NCBI GenBank assembly: GCA_001874265.1
Contig: MPDD01000009.1
Coordinates: 1-64,000, forward strand
Direction of reading: 5' to 3'
Length of the DNA: 64,000 nt
Origin: Bacteroidetes bacterium MedPE-SWsnd-G1
Lineage (GTDB): Bacteria > Bacteroidota > Bacteroidia > Flavobacteriales > Flavobacteriaceae
Part shown: piece by piece, positions 51,626-60,062 of the stretch
Layout of the letters: every line of letters starts with the position of its first letter
How positions within the stretch are numbered: the stretch's first letter is position 1
Made by a program: the position numbers and the translations under genes
The notes under the pieces: generated by a model
Seen by the model: the letters and a program-made list of their open reading frames with translations, nothing else
The model's database searches: none
Told to the model about the DNA's origin: nothing

Positions 51626-52270
51626 ATGAATAAAGAGTTGAGAGATAAACTAGGAGTTAATGAAAACAACCCTAACGATTGGTTTGAGACACTCTATTCC
51701 GAATCAAATGATTCCGGAAGTGGTGTTCCTTGGGCAAATATGGCGCCTCATCCAATTTTTAAAAACTGGATAAACACACTCTCAACTGTAATAACAGAAC
51801 GGACGGCATTGGTAGTAGGATGTGGTTTAGGAGATGATGCCATTGAACTTGAAGCAAAAGGTTATAAAGTTACTGCTTTTGATGTCTCAGAAAGTGCAAT
51901 TGAATTGTGTAAAAAAAGATTTCCAAATTCTAAAGTGAAATTCATAACAGCAGATCTAATAGAAGGAATCCCTGAATGGCGCCACAAGTTCGATTTTGTT
52001 TTAGAAATTTTTACTATTCAAGCACTTCCTCCTAAATATGAAACTATTTTAATTAAAAATGTAGCCGATTTTGTTGCTGAAAACGGAAAACTCATTGTAA
52101 TTACAGAAGTACAAACACAGAAAAGAATCTTTGAAAATGGCCCACCCTGGCTCTTAAATTTGGACTATATTAATTCGTTTGTACAAAATGGATTAAAACT
52201 AATTTCAAATACAACAAATAATGAAACTGAAGTTGGAGAAGAAATTCATCTTTCTATTTTTAAAAGATAA
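51626..52270 (+). CDS. TPMT-like SAM-dependent methyltransferase
   Basis: A 214-residue cytoplasmic class I methyltransferase. The opening WFETLYSESNDSGSGVPW resembles thiopurine S-methyltransferase (TPMT)-like proteins. Motif I is ALVVGCGLGDDAIELE, with motif II KVTAFDVSESAIEL and KVKFITADLIEGIP. The acceptor (thiol, selenium, tellurium or halide) is not identifiable. It is followed 12 nt later by the HEAT-like gene. Confidence 0.8.
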   Translation: MNKELRDKLGVNENNPNDWFETLYSESNDSGSGVPWANMAPHPIFKNWINTLSTVITERTALVVGCGLGDDAIELEAKGYKVTAFDVSESAIELCKKRFPNSKVKFITADLIEGIPEWRHKFDFVLEIFTIQALPPKYETILIKNVADFVAENGKLIVITEVQTQKRIFENGPPWLLNLDYINSFVQNGLKLISNTTNNETEVGEEIHLSIFKR

Positions 52271-52282
52271 TTAATCATACTA

Positions 52283-52990
52283 ATGAAGGAATTTGAAACC
52301 TTGATAAGTCATCTCCAAATGGCAACTGGAATAGAGTTACAATCTATCATGTATGAATTATCTACTTTTGTAAAAACATGCGAGGGAGAAGAAGCATTAA
52401 AACCTTTAGAAGACAAACTTCCAATTTTAGCAGATTTCTTAATACATAAGAATGATGTTATTAGTGGATGTGCCATCAGTATTTTTAGAAGAGTACCTAT
52501 AAATTCTAAAACCCTTCAAAAATTAATTCGTCTTAATAAAGAACCAAATGCCCTTGTTACAGAAGCAATAAGCCATGTAGATGATGAACTTTGGAGCCTT
52601 GAAATTGAACATGAACTAATACGTTGTTTAAATTTTGAAGATTCTGAAGGTGCCGCCGCCAGAGCATTTTATGAGAATGTTTATTCTATAAAAGAGCGTA
52701 AGACGATAGATGCCCTTATAAAAGTACTTCATTCCAATAACCTCTTTACAGTGAACAACGCGGTTAATTCGTTGTGCAAATTAACAAAACTTAACCACGG
52801 CGTTTACGCTATTTCTAGTTTAAAACAACTAATATCAGATTCCACCAATATCGAGTTAAAAGAAAATATTGCAAAAACATTATGTTGGGCAACTGATAAT
52901 GGAGAAGAACTCCTTAAACTTTTGGCAAATGACTCAAATGAAAAAGTACGTAATGTGGCAATTGAATTCTTAAAGCAATCGAATCGTTAA
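52283..52990 (+). CDS. HEAT-repeat-like helical protein
   Basis: A 235-residue all-helical protein with regular antiparallel helix pairs (KDVIS...ISIFRRVP, EGAAARAFYENVYSI, NEKVRNVAIEFLKQS at the end), which suggests a HEAT/armadillo solenoid. There is no signal peptide or membrane helix. It probably binds another protein and may act together with the neighbouring methyltransferase (12 nt upstream). No family assigned. Confidence 0.6.
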   Translation: MKEFETLISHLQMATGIELQSIMYELSTFVKTCEGEEALKPLEDKLPILADFLIHKNDVISGCAISIFRRVPINSKTLQKLIRLNKEPNALVTEAISHVDDELWSLEIEHELIRCLNFEDSEGAAARAFYENVYSIKERKTIDALIKVLHSNNLFTVNNAVNSLCKLTKLNHGVYAISSLKQLISDSTNIELKENIAKTLCWATDNGEELLKLLANDSNEKVRNVAIEFLKQSNR

Positions 52991-53130
52991 AATCGCTGTT
53001 TAGATTTTAGTAAAATTTGATTTAATATAAACATGTAATCTTAAGAAAAACTTTATTTAAAAAACTTAAATATGCTATAAAGTATTCAATAACTTTAAGC
53101 TCCTAAATCTTTTACGTTTATACAATTACT

Positions 53131-54156
53131 ATGAAAAACAAGAAATCAAAACAAATATTAAGAATTTTTCTACTTGTTGGCACAGTTGTTTCTATGTTTT
53201 TTGTGCCATGGTTACTAGTAAAAGCATGGATTTTACCACTACCCGACTCAGTTCTTGCACAAGCAGATGAGGCAATTGAGCATGGGTTTGATGGCATTGT
53301 AGTTTATGTAGACAAAGGAGAAGAAGAGCCAAAAACGTATACTTCTGGTTGGCATGATAAAGAAAAGAAAATCCCTGCAAAACCAACTACCCTTTTTAAA
53401 ATTGCAAGTATTGGCAAGTTATACAACGCCGTTGCTATTGCCAAATTAGTTAATTCAGGTCGTTTGTCTTTAGATAAAACTGTAGCCGATTACTTTCCAG
53501 AATTTGCAGATAGAATGGAATATGCAGATCAGATTACACTAAAACATTTAGTGCAACACAAAAGTGGTATTCCTAATTATTCTAATCATCCAGGTTATTG
53601 GAGTAATCCAACGAAAACGGATCAAGAAACAATGGAGTTAATCCTAGATCTACCTGCAAATTTTAAGCCCGGAGAAGATTATGAATATTGTAATACAAAC
53701 TACTTATTAATCCGTTTACTAATTGAAAAAGAATTGGGATACAGTATTTTTCAATTTTTTACGGAAGAAATTCTAGCACCGTTGGACCTACACAATACAT
53801 ATGAAAATTTAAATGCGGTAAATATGGACGAAGTGATGAGTGGTTATCATGTAGGGTATGGAGAGGATTTAAAACTAGGAGAATGGGGTATGTTGGCAAC
53901 TGCCCAAGATGTAGGGGGTTTTGTTCGTGCATTAAATGACGGCTCTGTTTTTAATGAAGGTGAACAGGAAATTTACGCTTCAATTTATGAATACAAGCAT
54001 TCTGGTTGGGTACCGGGTTACCAAAGTTTTGCTGAATATCACAAAGATATTGATGCGGTAGTAGTTGAGTTTTACAATACTACCGACGACAAACTATATA
54101 TGTGGAATGCGGCAGAAATTGTGAATTCTAGAATTTTAAAAATAATAAGTAAGTAA
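53131..54156 (+). CDS. Serine hydrolase of the beta-lactamase/DD-peptidase fold
   Basis: A 341-residue exported or membrane-anchored protein with an N-terminal hydrophobic helix (about 11-31). The catalytic SxxK is S93-I-G-K96 (KIASIGKLYN), the second motif Y186-C-N188, and the third HSGW near residue 290. The HLVQHKSGIPNY segment is typical. Substrates in this family range from beta-lactams and D-peptides to esters. It starts a three-gene set (serine hydrolase, ADP-ribosylglycohydrolase-like, Dph6-like) with gaps of about 30 nt. Confidence 0.85.
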   Translation: MKNKKSKQILRIFLLVGTVVSMFFVPWLLVKAWILPLPDSVLAQADEAIEHGFDGIVVYVDKGEEEPKTYTSGWHDKEKKIPAKPTTLFKIASIGKLYNAVAIAKLVNSGRLSLDKTVADYFPEFADRMEYADQITLKHLVQHKSGIPNYSNHPGYWSNPTKTDQETMELILDLPANFKPGEDYEYCNTNYLLIRLLIEKELGYSIFQFFTEEILAPLDLHNTYENLNAVNMDEVMSGYHVGYGEDLKLGEWGMLATAQDVGGFVRALNDGSVFNEGEQEIYASIYEYKHSGWVPGYQSFAEYHKDIDAVVVEFYNTTDDKLYMWNAAEIVNSRILKIISK

Positions 54157-54185
54157 TTGTAATAACCTCATCAAGCATTTAAAAA

Positions 54186-55607
54186 ATGAATTCAATTTTA
54201 CCCACTTTAAGATATTTAATGCTCTCAGCACTTTTTTTAAATGTCCTTGTTTCTTGCAATAACACTAAAAGTAACATTCAAACCAACAACACATTAATAG
54301 ATTCTACATTTACATATAACAACTATCAAGCAACTACGAATGATAAAATTGTTTCAAGAGCGGACTATGCAGATAAACTATATGGTTTTTGGCTTGCACA
54401 ATGTATTGCTAATTGGACTGGGCTGGTAACAGAAATGGATAAAATAGGAAATATTGGCGATGTTAAAACTGGTGATTTTTATACCCGAGAAAATTGGGGT
54501 AAACCAGATCAGCCAAGTATTTGGGGTGAGGGTGTTCCAAGTAATTTATCTGAAAATATTGATTTTGTATTTAGAGGAGAGGACGAAGTATGGGGCGCTG
54601 ATGATGACACGGATATTGAGTATATGTATCAGCATTTATTATATACACATAGAACTGGATTGCTAACTGGTGAGCAAATAAAAGATGGATGGTTAAAACA
54701 TATGCTAATAGAAGAAGAGAATTTTCTATGGGTTGCCAATCAAAAGGCTTTGGATCTGATGCAAAAAGGTCACGTCCCTCCAACTACAAGTGATCCAAAA
54801 TTTACAACGGACTCAATCTACGACAACTATTATGAAATGATTGATGCCCAACTAACAACAGAAATTTTTGGATTTTATGCACCTGTAAGACCAGATTTCG
54901 CTTTAAAAATGGCAAAATTACCGATACAAACAACGGCAAGAAAAAATGCGCAATGGATTTCAGAATTTAATGTTATTATATATGCTTTAGCTTCTAGTTC
55001 ATTAGAAAATAGAACTATGAAGGAACAAATCCATTGGATGGCCAACAGTGCACGCAAACATCTTCCTAACGATTCATATGCTGCAAAAATGTATGATTTT
55101 GTTAAACAATGTTACGACAAAGGTATGACTTGGGAAGAAGCCAGAGATGCTGTTTATATTCGATATCAAGTAAACCAAGAAGATGGATATAATATGACTT
55201 CAAAAAATATTTATTGTAACGGTTGTTTTGCTGGCGGAATTAATTTTGCGGCAAGTATTGTTAGTTTACTTTACGGTGAAGGTGACTTAAAAGAAACTAT
55301 AAAAATTGGAACCCTAGCAGGATGGGATTCAGACAATCCAACCGCAACTTGGGGTGGTTTACTTGGCTTTATGTACGGTAAAGAAGGTGTTGAAGAAGCC
55401 TTTGGAAGAACATTTTCAGACAAGTTTAACATCCATAGAACAAGGCGAAACTTTCCAAACGGAGTCGATAACTTTAATAATATGGCTAAAACAGGTGTGT
55501 TTATCGTAGATCGTGTTGTACAAGATTATTTGGGTGGTGGAATAGATCTAGAAAAAGATGTATGGTACGTTCCAACGCAAACATCAGAATCAAATTCAAC
55601 CAAATAG
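54186..55607 (+). CDS. ADP-ribosylglycohydrolase-fold lipoprotein
   Basis: A 473-residue exported lipoprotein (Cys 24 in VLVSC). The DraG/ARH fold is shown by the metal-binding acid cluster DDDTD (139-143) and GWDSDNPTATWGG (about 379-391), with CIANWTGLVTEM and CFAGGINFAASIV. In the cytoplasm such enzymes remove ADP-ribose from proteins or other substrates. Export through a lipoprotein signal is unusual and points to another O-glycosyl-type substrate outside the cell, such as the family members that act on crystallin-like or nucleoside targets. Function not established. Confidence 0.8.
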   Translation: MNSILPTLRYLMLSALFLNVLVSCNNTKSNIQTNNTLIDSTFTYNNYQATTNDKIVSRADYADKLYGFWLAQCIANWTGLVTEMDKIGNIGDVKTGDFYTRENWGKPDQPSIWGEGVPSNLSENIDFVFRGEDEVWGADDDTDIEYMYQHLLYTHRTGLLTGEQIKDGWLKHMLIEEENFLWVANQKALDLMQKGHVPPTTSDPKFTTDSIYDNYYEMIDAQLTTEIFGFYAPVRPDFALKMAKLPIQTTARKNAQWISEFNVIIYALASSSLENRTMKEQIHWMANSARKHLPNDSYAAKMYDFVKQCYDKGMTWEEARDAVYIRYQVNQEDGYNMTSKNIYCNGCFAGGINFAASIVSLLYGEGDLKETIKIGTLAGWDSDNPTATWGGLLGFMYGKEGVEEAFGRTFSDKFNIHRTRRNFPNGVDNFNNMAKTGVFIVDRVVQDYLGGGIDLEKDVWYVPTQTSESNSTK

Positions 55608-55641
55608 TAGTCAAAAATCCTATAAACACTAAAAAGAATTA

Positions 55642-56331
55642 ATGACAACAAAGGCTTATTTTAATTGGAGTTCTGGTAAAGACGCCTCCATAGCGCTATA
55701 TAAACTAATCCAACAACAAGAATTGCATATTGATTTATTAGTAACCACCATAAACAAACACTACAATAGAGTTTCCATGCACGGATTGCCTAAGGGGCTT
55801 TTAGAAGCACAGGCAAAATCTATTACCATTCCTCTACATTGTATTGAATTACCGGAAAATCCAGACATGGATACCTACAATGCAATTATGACAAAAGAAG
55901 TAACTGCCTTAAAAGAAATGGGATATGAAAATTGCGTATTTGGGGATATTTTTTTGGAAGACCTACGTAATTATAGAGAACAACAATTAAAAGGTATTCA
56001 GTGTCATTTCCCATTATGGAAAAAAGATACAACCGATTTATTGCAAGAATTTATTGATTTAGGGTTCAAAGCAATCATAGTTTGTTGTAGCGATTCTAAA
56101 CTTGGAAAGGAATTTATTGGAAAAGAAATCGATAATTCATTTTTAGATACACTACCAAAAGATGTTGATCCGTGTGGAGAAAACGGAGAGTTTCATACGT
56201 TTTGTTACGATGGTCCAATTTTTAAACACCCTATTAAGTTTTCAAAAGGAGAAACAATCCTAAGGAAATACCCTGACCCTAAGGGTGGTAAATCTGTTGG
56301 ATTCTGGTTTCAAGATTTAATTACGAATTAA
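55642..56331 (+). CDS. Dph6-like ATP-binding protein (diphthine ammonia ligase family)
   Basis: A 229-residue cytoplasmic PP-loop ATPase of the Dph6/ATP_bind_4 family. The PP-loop is SSGKDAS (10-16), with VSMHGLP, the adenylation helices and the conserved GPIFKHPI near the C-terminus. In eukaryotes and archaea Dph6 amidates diphthine on EF-2, but bacterial EF-G lacks diphthamide, so the bacterial substrate is unknown. Located 34 nt after the ARH-fold gene. Confidence 0.8.
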   Translation: MTTKAYFNWSSGKDASIALYKLIQQQELHIDLLVTTINKHYNRVSMHGLPKGLLEAQAKSITIPLHCIELPENPDMDTYNAIMTKEVTALKEMGYENCVFGDIFLEDLRNYREQQLKGIQCHFPLWKKDTTDLLQEFIDLGFKAIIVCCSDSKLGKEFIGKEIDNSFLDTLPKDVDPCGENGEFHTFCYDGPIFKHPIKFSKGETILRKYPDPKGGKSVGFWFQDLITN

Positions 56332-56357
56332 TTTAACAAAATTTTTATTATAAATAT

Positions 56358-56388
56358 TTTGCCAGTATGCTCTTTCATCGTAATATTG
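56358..56388 (+). promoter_or_regulatory. Core promoter of the ars operon
   Basis: TTTG (56358-56361), a 19-nt spacer and TAATATTG (56381-56388) fit TTTG-N19-TAnnTTTG with one mismatch in the -7 element, 24 nt before the ATG at 56412. Confidence 0.6.
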
Positions 56389-56403
56389 CAATATATAAAT
56401 GAA
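56374..56403. promoter_or_regulatory. Dyad operator for ArsR
   Basis: A 30-bp symmetric element: TTCAT, 4 nt, the perfect 12-bp palindrome ATATTGCAATAT (56383-56394), 4 nt, then ATGAA. It covers the -7 element, as expected for an ArsR/SmtB repressor that blocks RNA polymerase. Confidence 0.72.
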
Positions 56404-56411
56404 GTAAGATT

Positions 56412-56741
56412 ATGGGATTAGCAAAAACAGAAATATTCAGTGACACTCAAAATGAGATTGCGGTGTTTGCAAAGGCATTTGGGCACCCGGCTCGTGTGGC
56501 AATTTTACAATACTTATTTAAAGCAAATACATGTATTTGTGGCGATTTGGTTGAGGAAATTGGATTGGCACAACCTACTATTTCACAGCACTTAAAAGAA
56601 TTAAAAAATTTAGGTTTAATAAAAGGGAGTGTTGAAGGAACAAGTGTATGCTATTGCATAGATGCTGCACAATGGCGTAAAATGAAAGAAACTATGAATG
56701 TCTTTTTAGATCAAGACATTAACAGCGAAACTTGTTGTTAA
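56412..56741 (+). CDS. ArsR-family arsenic-responsive repressor
   Basis: A 109-residue winged-helix repressor. The motif NTCICGDLVEEIGLAQPTIS places Cys 41 and Cys 43 before the recognition helix (PTISQHLKELKNLGLI), and further Cys pairs (VCYC about 84-87, CC at the end) could ligate As(III). Binding of arsenite/antimonite would release the operator directly in front. It is the first gene of an operon: arsR, DUF6428, arsenate reductase, acr3, with gaps of 48, 18 and 2 nt. Confidence 0.92.
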   Translation: MGLAKTEIFSDTQNEIAVFAKAFGHPARVAILQYLFKANTCICGDLVEEIGLAQPTISQHLKELKNLGLIKGSVEGTSVCYCIDAAQWRKMKETMNVFLDQDINSETCC

Positions 56742-56789
56742 AAAAATTTAAAATTATTAATCGTATTATTACAATAAAAGAGTATAAAA

Positions 56790-57257
56790 ATGAAGTTATC
56801 AGAAATTAAATCAGTATTAGGTGGCTTAGAGCAAATTGCTTTTGAATTGCCAAACGGAGAATTAGTTCCCCGTCATTTTCATGTAACGGAAGTGGGTAAA
56901 ATTACTAAAAACTTTATCGATTGCGGGGGCACTGTAAGAGATGAAGAAGTTATTAACTTTCAATTATGGAATGCCAATGATTATGACCACAGATTGCATC
57001 CAGAAAAATTAGTACATATTATAGAATTATCAGAAAAGGTATTGAATTTACCAGATGCAGAAATTGAAGTAGAATATCAAGGAGAAACCATCGGCAAATT
57101 CGGATTAGATTTTAACGGTTCAAACTTTCTACTTACAAATAAAGCAACGGATTGCTTGGCAAAAGACAATTGTGGAATTCCAACAGAAAAACCAAAATAC
57201 AAACTCTCAGAATTACAAGCAGCCTCTTGTTGTGAACCAAGTTCAGGATGTTGCTAA
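56790..57257 (+). CDS. DUF6428-family protein of the ars operon
   Basis: A 155-residue protein conserved inside ars operons of Bacteroidota. The core is a beta-rich fold with NGELVPRHFHVTEVGKI, TKNFIDCGGTVRDE and VIEVEYQGETIGKF. The C-terminal part is cysteine-rich: C122, C128, C147-C148 and C154-C155 (ending SGCC). The positions and operon context point to thiol-mediated As(III) binding, perhaps delivery to ArsR or Acr3. That is inference. The true function is not established. Confidence 0.78.
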   Translation: MKLSEIKSVLGGLEQIAFELPNGELVPRHFHVTEVGKITKNFIDCGGTVRDEEVINFQLWNANDYDHRLHPEKLVHIIELSEKVLNLPDAEIEVEYQGETIGKFGLDFNGSNFLLTNKATDCLAKDNCGIPTEKPKYKLSELQAASCCEPSSGCC

Positions 57258-57275
57258 AACTAAACAAAATAACAA

Positions 57276-57893
57276 ATGAAATTATTTGAAAGAATCGATG
57301 CAGTTATCCAAGGATTGGATACTGCAACTGTTTCTAATGAAAGAAAAGAAATAGTACAACCACTAATTACTTTTATACAGGAAAAAGTGGCCGAACAAAA
57401 ACCTATTAATATAAACTTTATCTGTACGCATAACTCGCGTAGAAGTCATTTATCTCAAGTATGGGCACAGGCTTTGGCTGGTTTTTATAAAGTGCCAAAT
57501 GTTTCTTGTTATTCTGGTGGAACAGAAGCGACGGCCATGTTTCCAATGGCAGGAGAAACATTAAAAGTTTCTGGATTTGATATAACGAAATTATCTAACG
57601 AATCGAATCCAGTGTATAGCATTAAATATGCATCTAATGCACACCCTATCATCGGATTTTCTAAAAGGCACGATAACGAGTTTAATCCTCAAAGTGAGTT
57701 TGCAGCAATAATGACATGTTCGCAAGCAGATCAAGGATGTCCATTTATTCCTGGTGCAGAAAAGAGAATTCCGATTATGTTTGAAGATCCAAAGGCATTT
57801 GACAACACACCTCAACAAGCAGAAAAATATATGGAGCGCAGTATGCAGATTGCGACTGAATTAAAATATGTATTTTCACAAATCAAATTATAA
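57276..57893 (+). CDS. LMW-PTP-type arsenate reductase
   Basis: A 205-residue protein of the low-molecular-weight protein-tyrosine-phosphatase fold used by thioredoxin-type ArsC enzymes. The P-loop is C50-T-H-N-S-R-R ([11 protein letters not shown]), with a second Cys region ([18 protein letters not shown], cysteines about 152 and 158) that could form the relay disulfide. It reduces As(V) to As(III) for the efflux pump encoded 2 nt downstream. No ArsC gene of the glutaredoxin class is present. Position of the operon makes the call strong. Confidence 0.88.
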   Translation: MKLFERIDAVIQGLDTATVSNERKEIVQPLITFIQEKVAEQKPININFICTHNSRRSHLSQVWAQALAGFYKVPNVSCYSGGTEATAMFPMAGETLKVSGFDITKLSNESNPVYSIKYASNAHPIIGFSKRHDNEFNPQSEFAAIMTCSQADQGCPFIPGAEKRIPIMFEDPKAFDNTPQQAEKYMERSMQIATELKYVFSQIKL

Positions 57894-57895
57894 TC

Positions 57896-58933
57896 ATGGC
57901 TGCAAAAAAGAAACTCGGATTTTTAGATAGTTACTTAACGCTTTGGATATTTATTGCAATGGCATTGGGTGTTGGAATTGGATATTTCTTCCCAAATTTC
58001 CCAGCGTATATTGATTCAATGAGCAGTGGCACAACCAACATTCCAATTGCTATTGGTTTAATTTTAATGATGTACCCACCTTTAGCAAAAGTGAATTATG
58101 CACTTTTACCAAAAGTTTTCAAAAACACTAAAATACTATCTATTTCTTTAATTCTAAACTGGATTATTGGCCCTGTTTTAATGTTTGTTCTTGCTATTCT
58201 TTTTTTACAAGACTATCCAGAATATATGGTAGGACTTATTTTAATAGGTCTTGCCCGTTGTATAGCCATGGTACTGGTATGGAATGACCTAGCCGAAGGA
58301 AGTAGTGAATACGGCGCCGGATTGGTTGCTTTGAACAGTATTTTTCAAGTTTTTGCGTATAGTTTTTACGCTTGGTTATTTATAACAGTGCTTCCACCCT
58401 ATTTCGGTTTTGAAGGTGCCATTGTTGATATCTCAATTGCAACCATTGCAGAAAGTGTAGCCATTTACTTAGGTATCCCATTTTTAATGGGAATTTTAAG
58501 TAGGGTTGTTTTAGTAAAATGGAAAGGTGGAGAATGGTATATGAATAAATTCATTCCAACTATTTCTCCTATGACATTGATTGCCTTGTTATTTACAATA
58601 GTTGTTATGTTTTCTTTAAAAGGTGAATTGATTGTAGAGATCCCTATGGACGTAGTGATTATTGCTATTCCATTATTGATTTACTTTACGCTTATGTTTA
58701 TCATTGGTTTCTTTGTAACAAAAGCAACTGGAGCGGAATATGACAAAACTACTTCGGTAGCATTTACAGCAGCTGGTAATAATTTTGAATTAGCAATTGC
58801 TGTTGCAATTGCCGTATTTGGTCTAAATTCTGGACAAGCTTTTGCCGGTGTTATAGGTCCTTTAGTAGAAGTTCCGGCTTTAATATTATTAGTAAAAGTA
58901 TCCTTTTGGTTGCGAGACAAGTATTATAAATAG
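57896..58933 (+). CDS. acr3: Arsenite efflux transporter Acr3
   Basis: A 345-residue inner-membrane protein with ten predicted helices of the BART superfamily. It removes As(III) using the proton motive force. The conserved Cys of Acr3 is C122 ([16 protein letters not shown]), with [15 protein letters not shown] and [20 protein letters not shown] (a hallmark of family helix 9). It ends the ars operon, 5 nt before an acetyltransferase gene, so readthrough into the two GNAT genes is possible. Confidence 0.95.
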   Translation: MAAKKKLGFLDSYLTLWIFIAMALGVGIGYFFPNFPAYIDSMSSGTTNIPIAIGLILMMYPPLAKVNYALLPKVFKNTKILSISLILNWIIGPVLMFVLAILFLQDYPEYMVGLILIGLARCIAMVLVWNDLAEGSSEYGAGLVALNSIFQVFAYSFYAWLFITVLPPYFGFEGAIVDISIATIAESVAIYLGIPFLMGILSRVVLVKWKGGEWYMNKFIPTISPMTLIALLFTIVVMFSLKGELIVEIPMDVVIIAIPLLIYFTLMFIIGFFVTKATGAEYDKTTSVAFTAAGNNFELAIAVAIAVFGLNSGQAFAGVIGPLVEVPALILLVKVSFWLRDKYYK

Positions 58934-58938
58934 AATAC

Positions 58939-59484
58939 ATGAAATTTATTCTAGAAAATCAAGAAACCGAAAGGCTTCATTTTAGAAAAGTTGAAACGAC
59001 GGATTTTCAAGATTGGTTACCTTTCTTTGAAAATCCGTTGTCTTTTCAGTATTGGGATGTCGAACTAGAACCTCCAAAAATTGAATGTGAAAAATGGTAT
59101 ACGAAACAGTTCTACCGATATAAAAACAACTTGGGAGGCATGAATGCTCTCATTGATAAAGAATCTAATCAACTTATAGGACATTGTGGATTGTTAATGC
59201 AATCTGTTGATGGAATTTCTGAATTAGAAATTGGCTATTCACTCTTACCTCAATTTTGGAATAAAGGATATGCCACAGAAGCTGCGATAAAATGCAAAGA
59301 TTTTGCGTTTATAAATGACTTAACGTCCACTCTTATATCAATCATCAGTTTTAGTAACAAACCTTCTGCAGCCGTCGCTTTAAAAAATGGAATGTCCATT
59401 GAAAAACAATCGGTTTACAATAAAAACAACGTGCATATTTTTAGAATAACAAAAGAAGAATGGCTGAACTTAAGAACTGATTAA
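58939..59484 (+). CDS. GNAT N-acetyltransferase (RimJ/RimL type)
   Basis: A 181-residue acetyl-CoA-dependent acyltransferase. Features are ERLHFRKVETTDFQDW at the start, QLIGHCGLL, LEIGYSLLPQFWNKGYATEA (the A motif and CoA loop) and IISFSNKPSAAVALKNGM. This is the RimJ/RimL-like subgroup that acetylates N-termini, amines or antibiotics. It starts 5 nt after acr3 and 1 nt before the next GNAT gene, so it may be co-transcribed with the ars genes. Substrate unknown. Confidence 0.85.
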   Translation: MKFILENQETERLHFRKVETTDFQDWLPFFENPLSFQYWDVELEPPKIECEKWYTKQFYRYKNNLGGMNALIDKESNQLIGHCGLLMQSVDGISELEIGYSLLPQFWNKGYATEAAIKCKDFAFINDLTSTLISIISFSNKPSAAVALKNGMSIEKQSVYNKNNVHIFRITKEEWLNLRTD

Positions 59485-59485
59485 A

Positions 59486-60010
59486 ATGGATATGAAAACT
59501 GTATTAATTAGAAATGCTTTCCCATTTGAGCATAAGGAAATTGGGAACTTATTGGTGCGTGCTTATTCTAATCTAGAGGGGTTTCCTGGAGTAGATGAAA
59601 TTCCTGATTATTATAATTATCTTCAAAACATTGGATCAATTACTGTAAATGATTCTGTTGACTTAATCGTAGCGACAACCGATACTAATGAAATTATGGG
59701 TGCTGTTGTATTCTTTAAAACGATGAAGTTATATGGAACCGAAGGTATTGCACCTCAGCAAAAAAACGCATCAGGATTTCGATTGCTTGCCGTTGATCAA
59801 AAATACTCTGGACTAGGCATTGGTAAAAAACTTTGTTTTGAATGTATTGAAAGAACTAAAGAATTATTTCATGATGAACTAATTATACACTCCACCAAAT
59901 TTATGCCTATTGCCAGAAAAATGTATACAAAAATGGGCTTTAAGCATTCAAAGGATTTGGACTTCACTAAAAATGAAGTTGAAGTTTTTGGATATAGATT
60001 GTATCTTTAA
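59486..60010 (+). CDS. GNAT N-acetyltransferase
   Basis: A 174-residue GNAT with motif A GFRLLAVDQKYSGLGIGKKL and the downstream LIIHSTKFMPIARKMYTKMGF. It lies directly after another GNAT (1 nt gap), so the two are co-transcribed. The two have limited similarity, so they are separate enzymes rather than a recent tandem copy. Substrate unknown. Confidence 0.82.
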   Translation: MDMKTVLIRNAFPFEHKEIGNLLVRAYSNLEGFPGVDEIPDYYNYLQNIGSITVNDSVDLIVATTDTNEIMGAVVFFKTMKLYGTEGIAPQQKNASGFRLLAVDQKYSGLGIGKKLCFECIERTKELFHDELIIHSTKFMPIARKMYTKMGFKHSKDLDFTKNEVEVFGYRLYL

Positions 60011-60062
60011 CAATAAATTTAAATCGAGTTTTTCAAAAACAAACGATATAAATAACCTTTGA

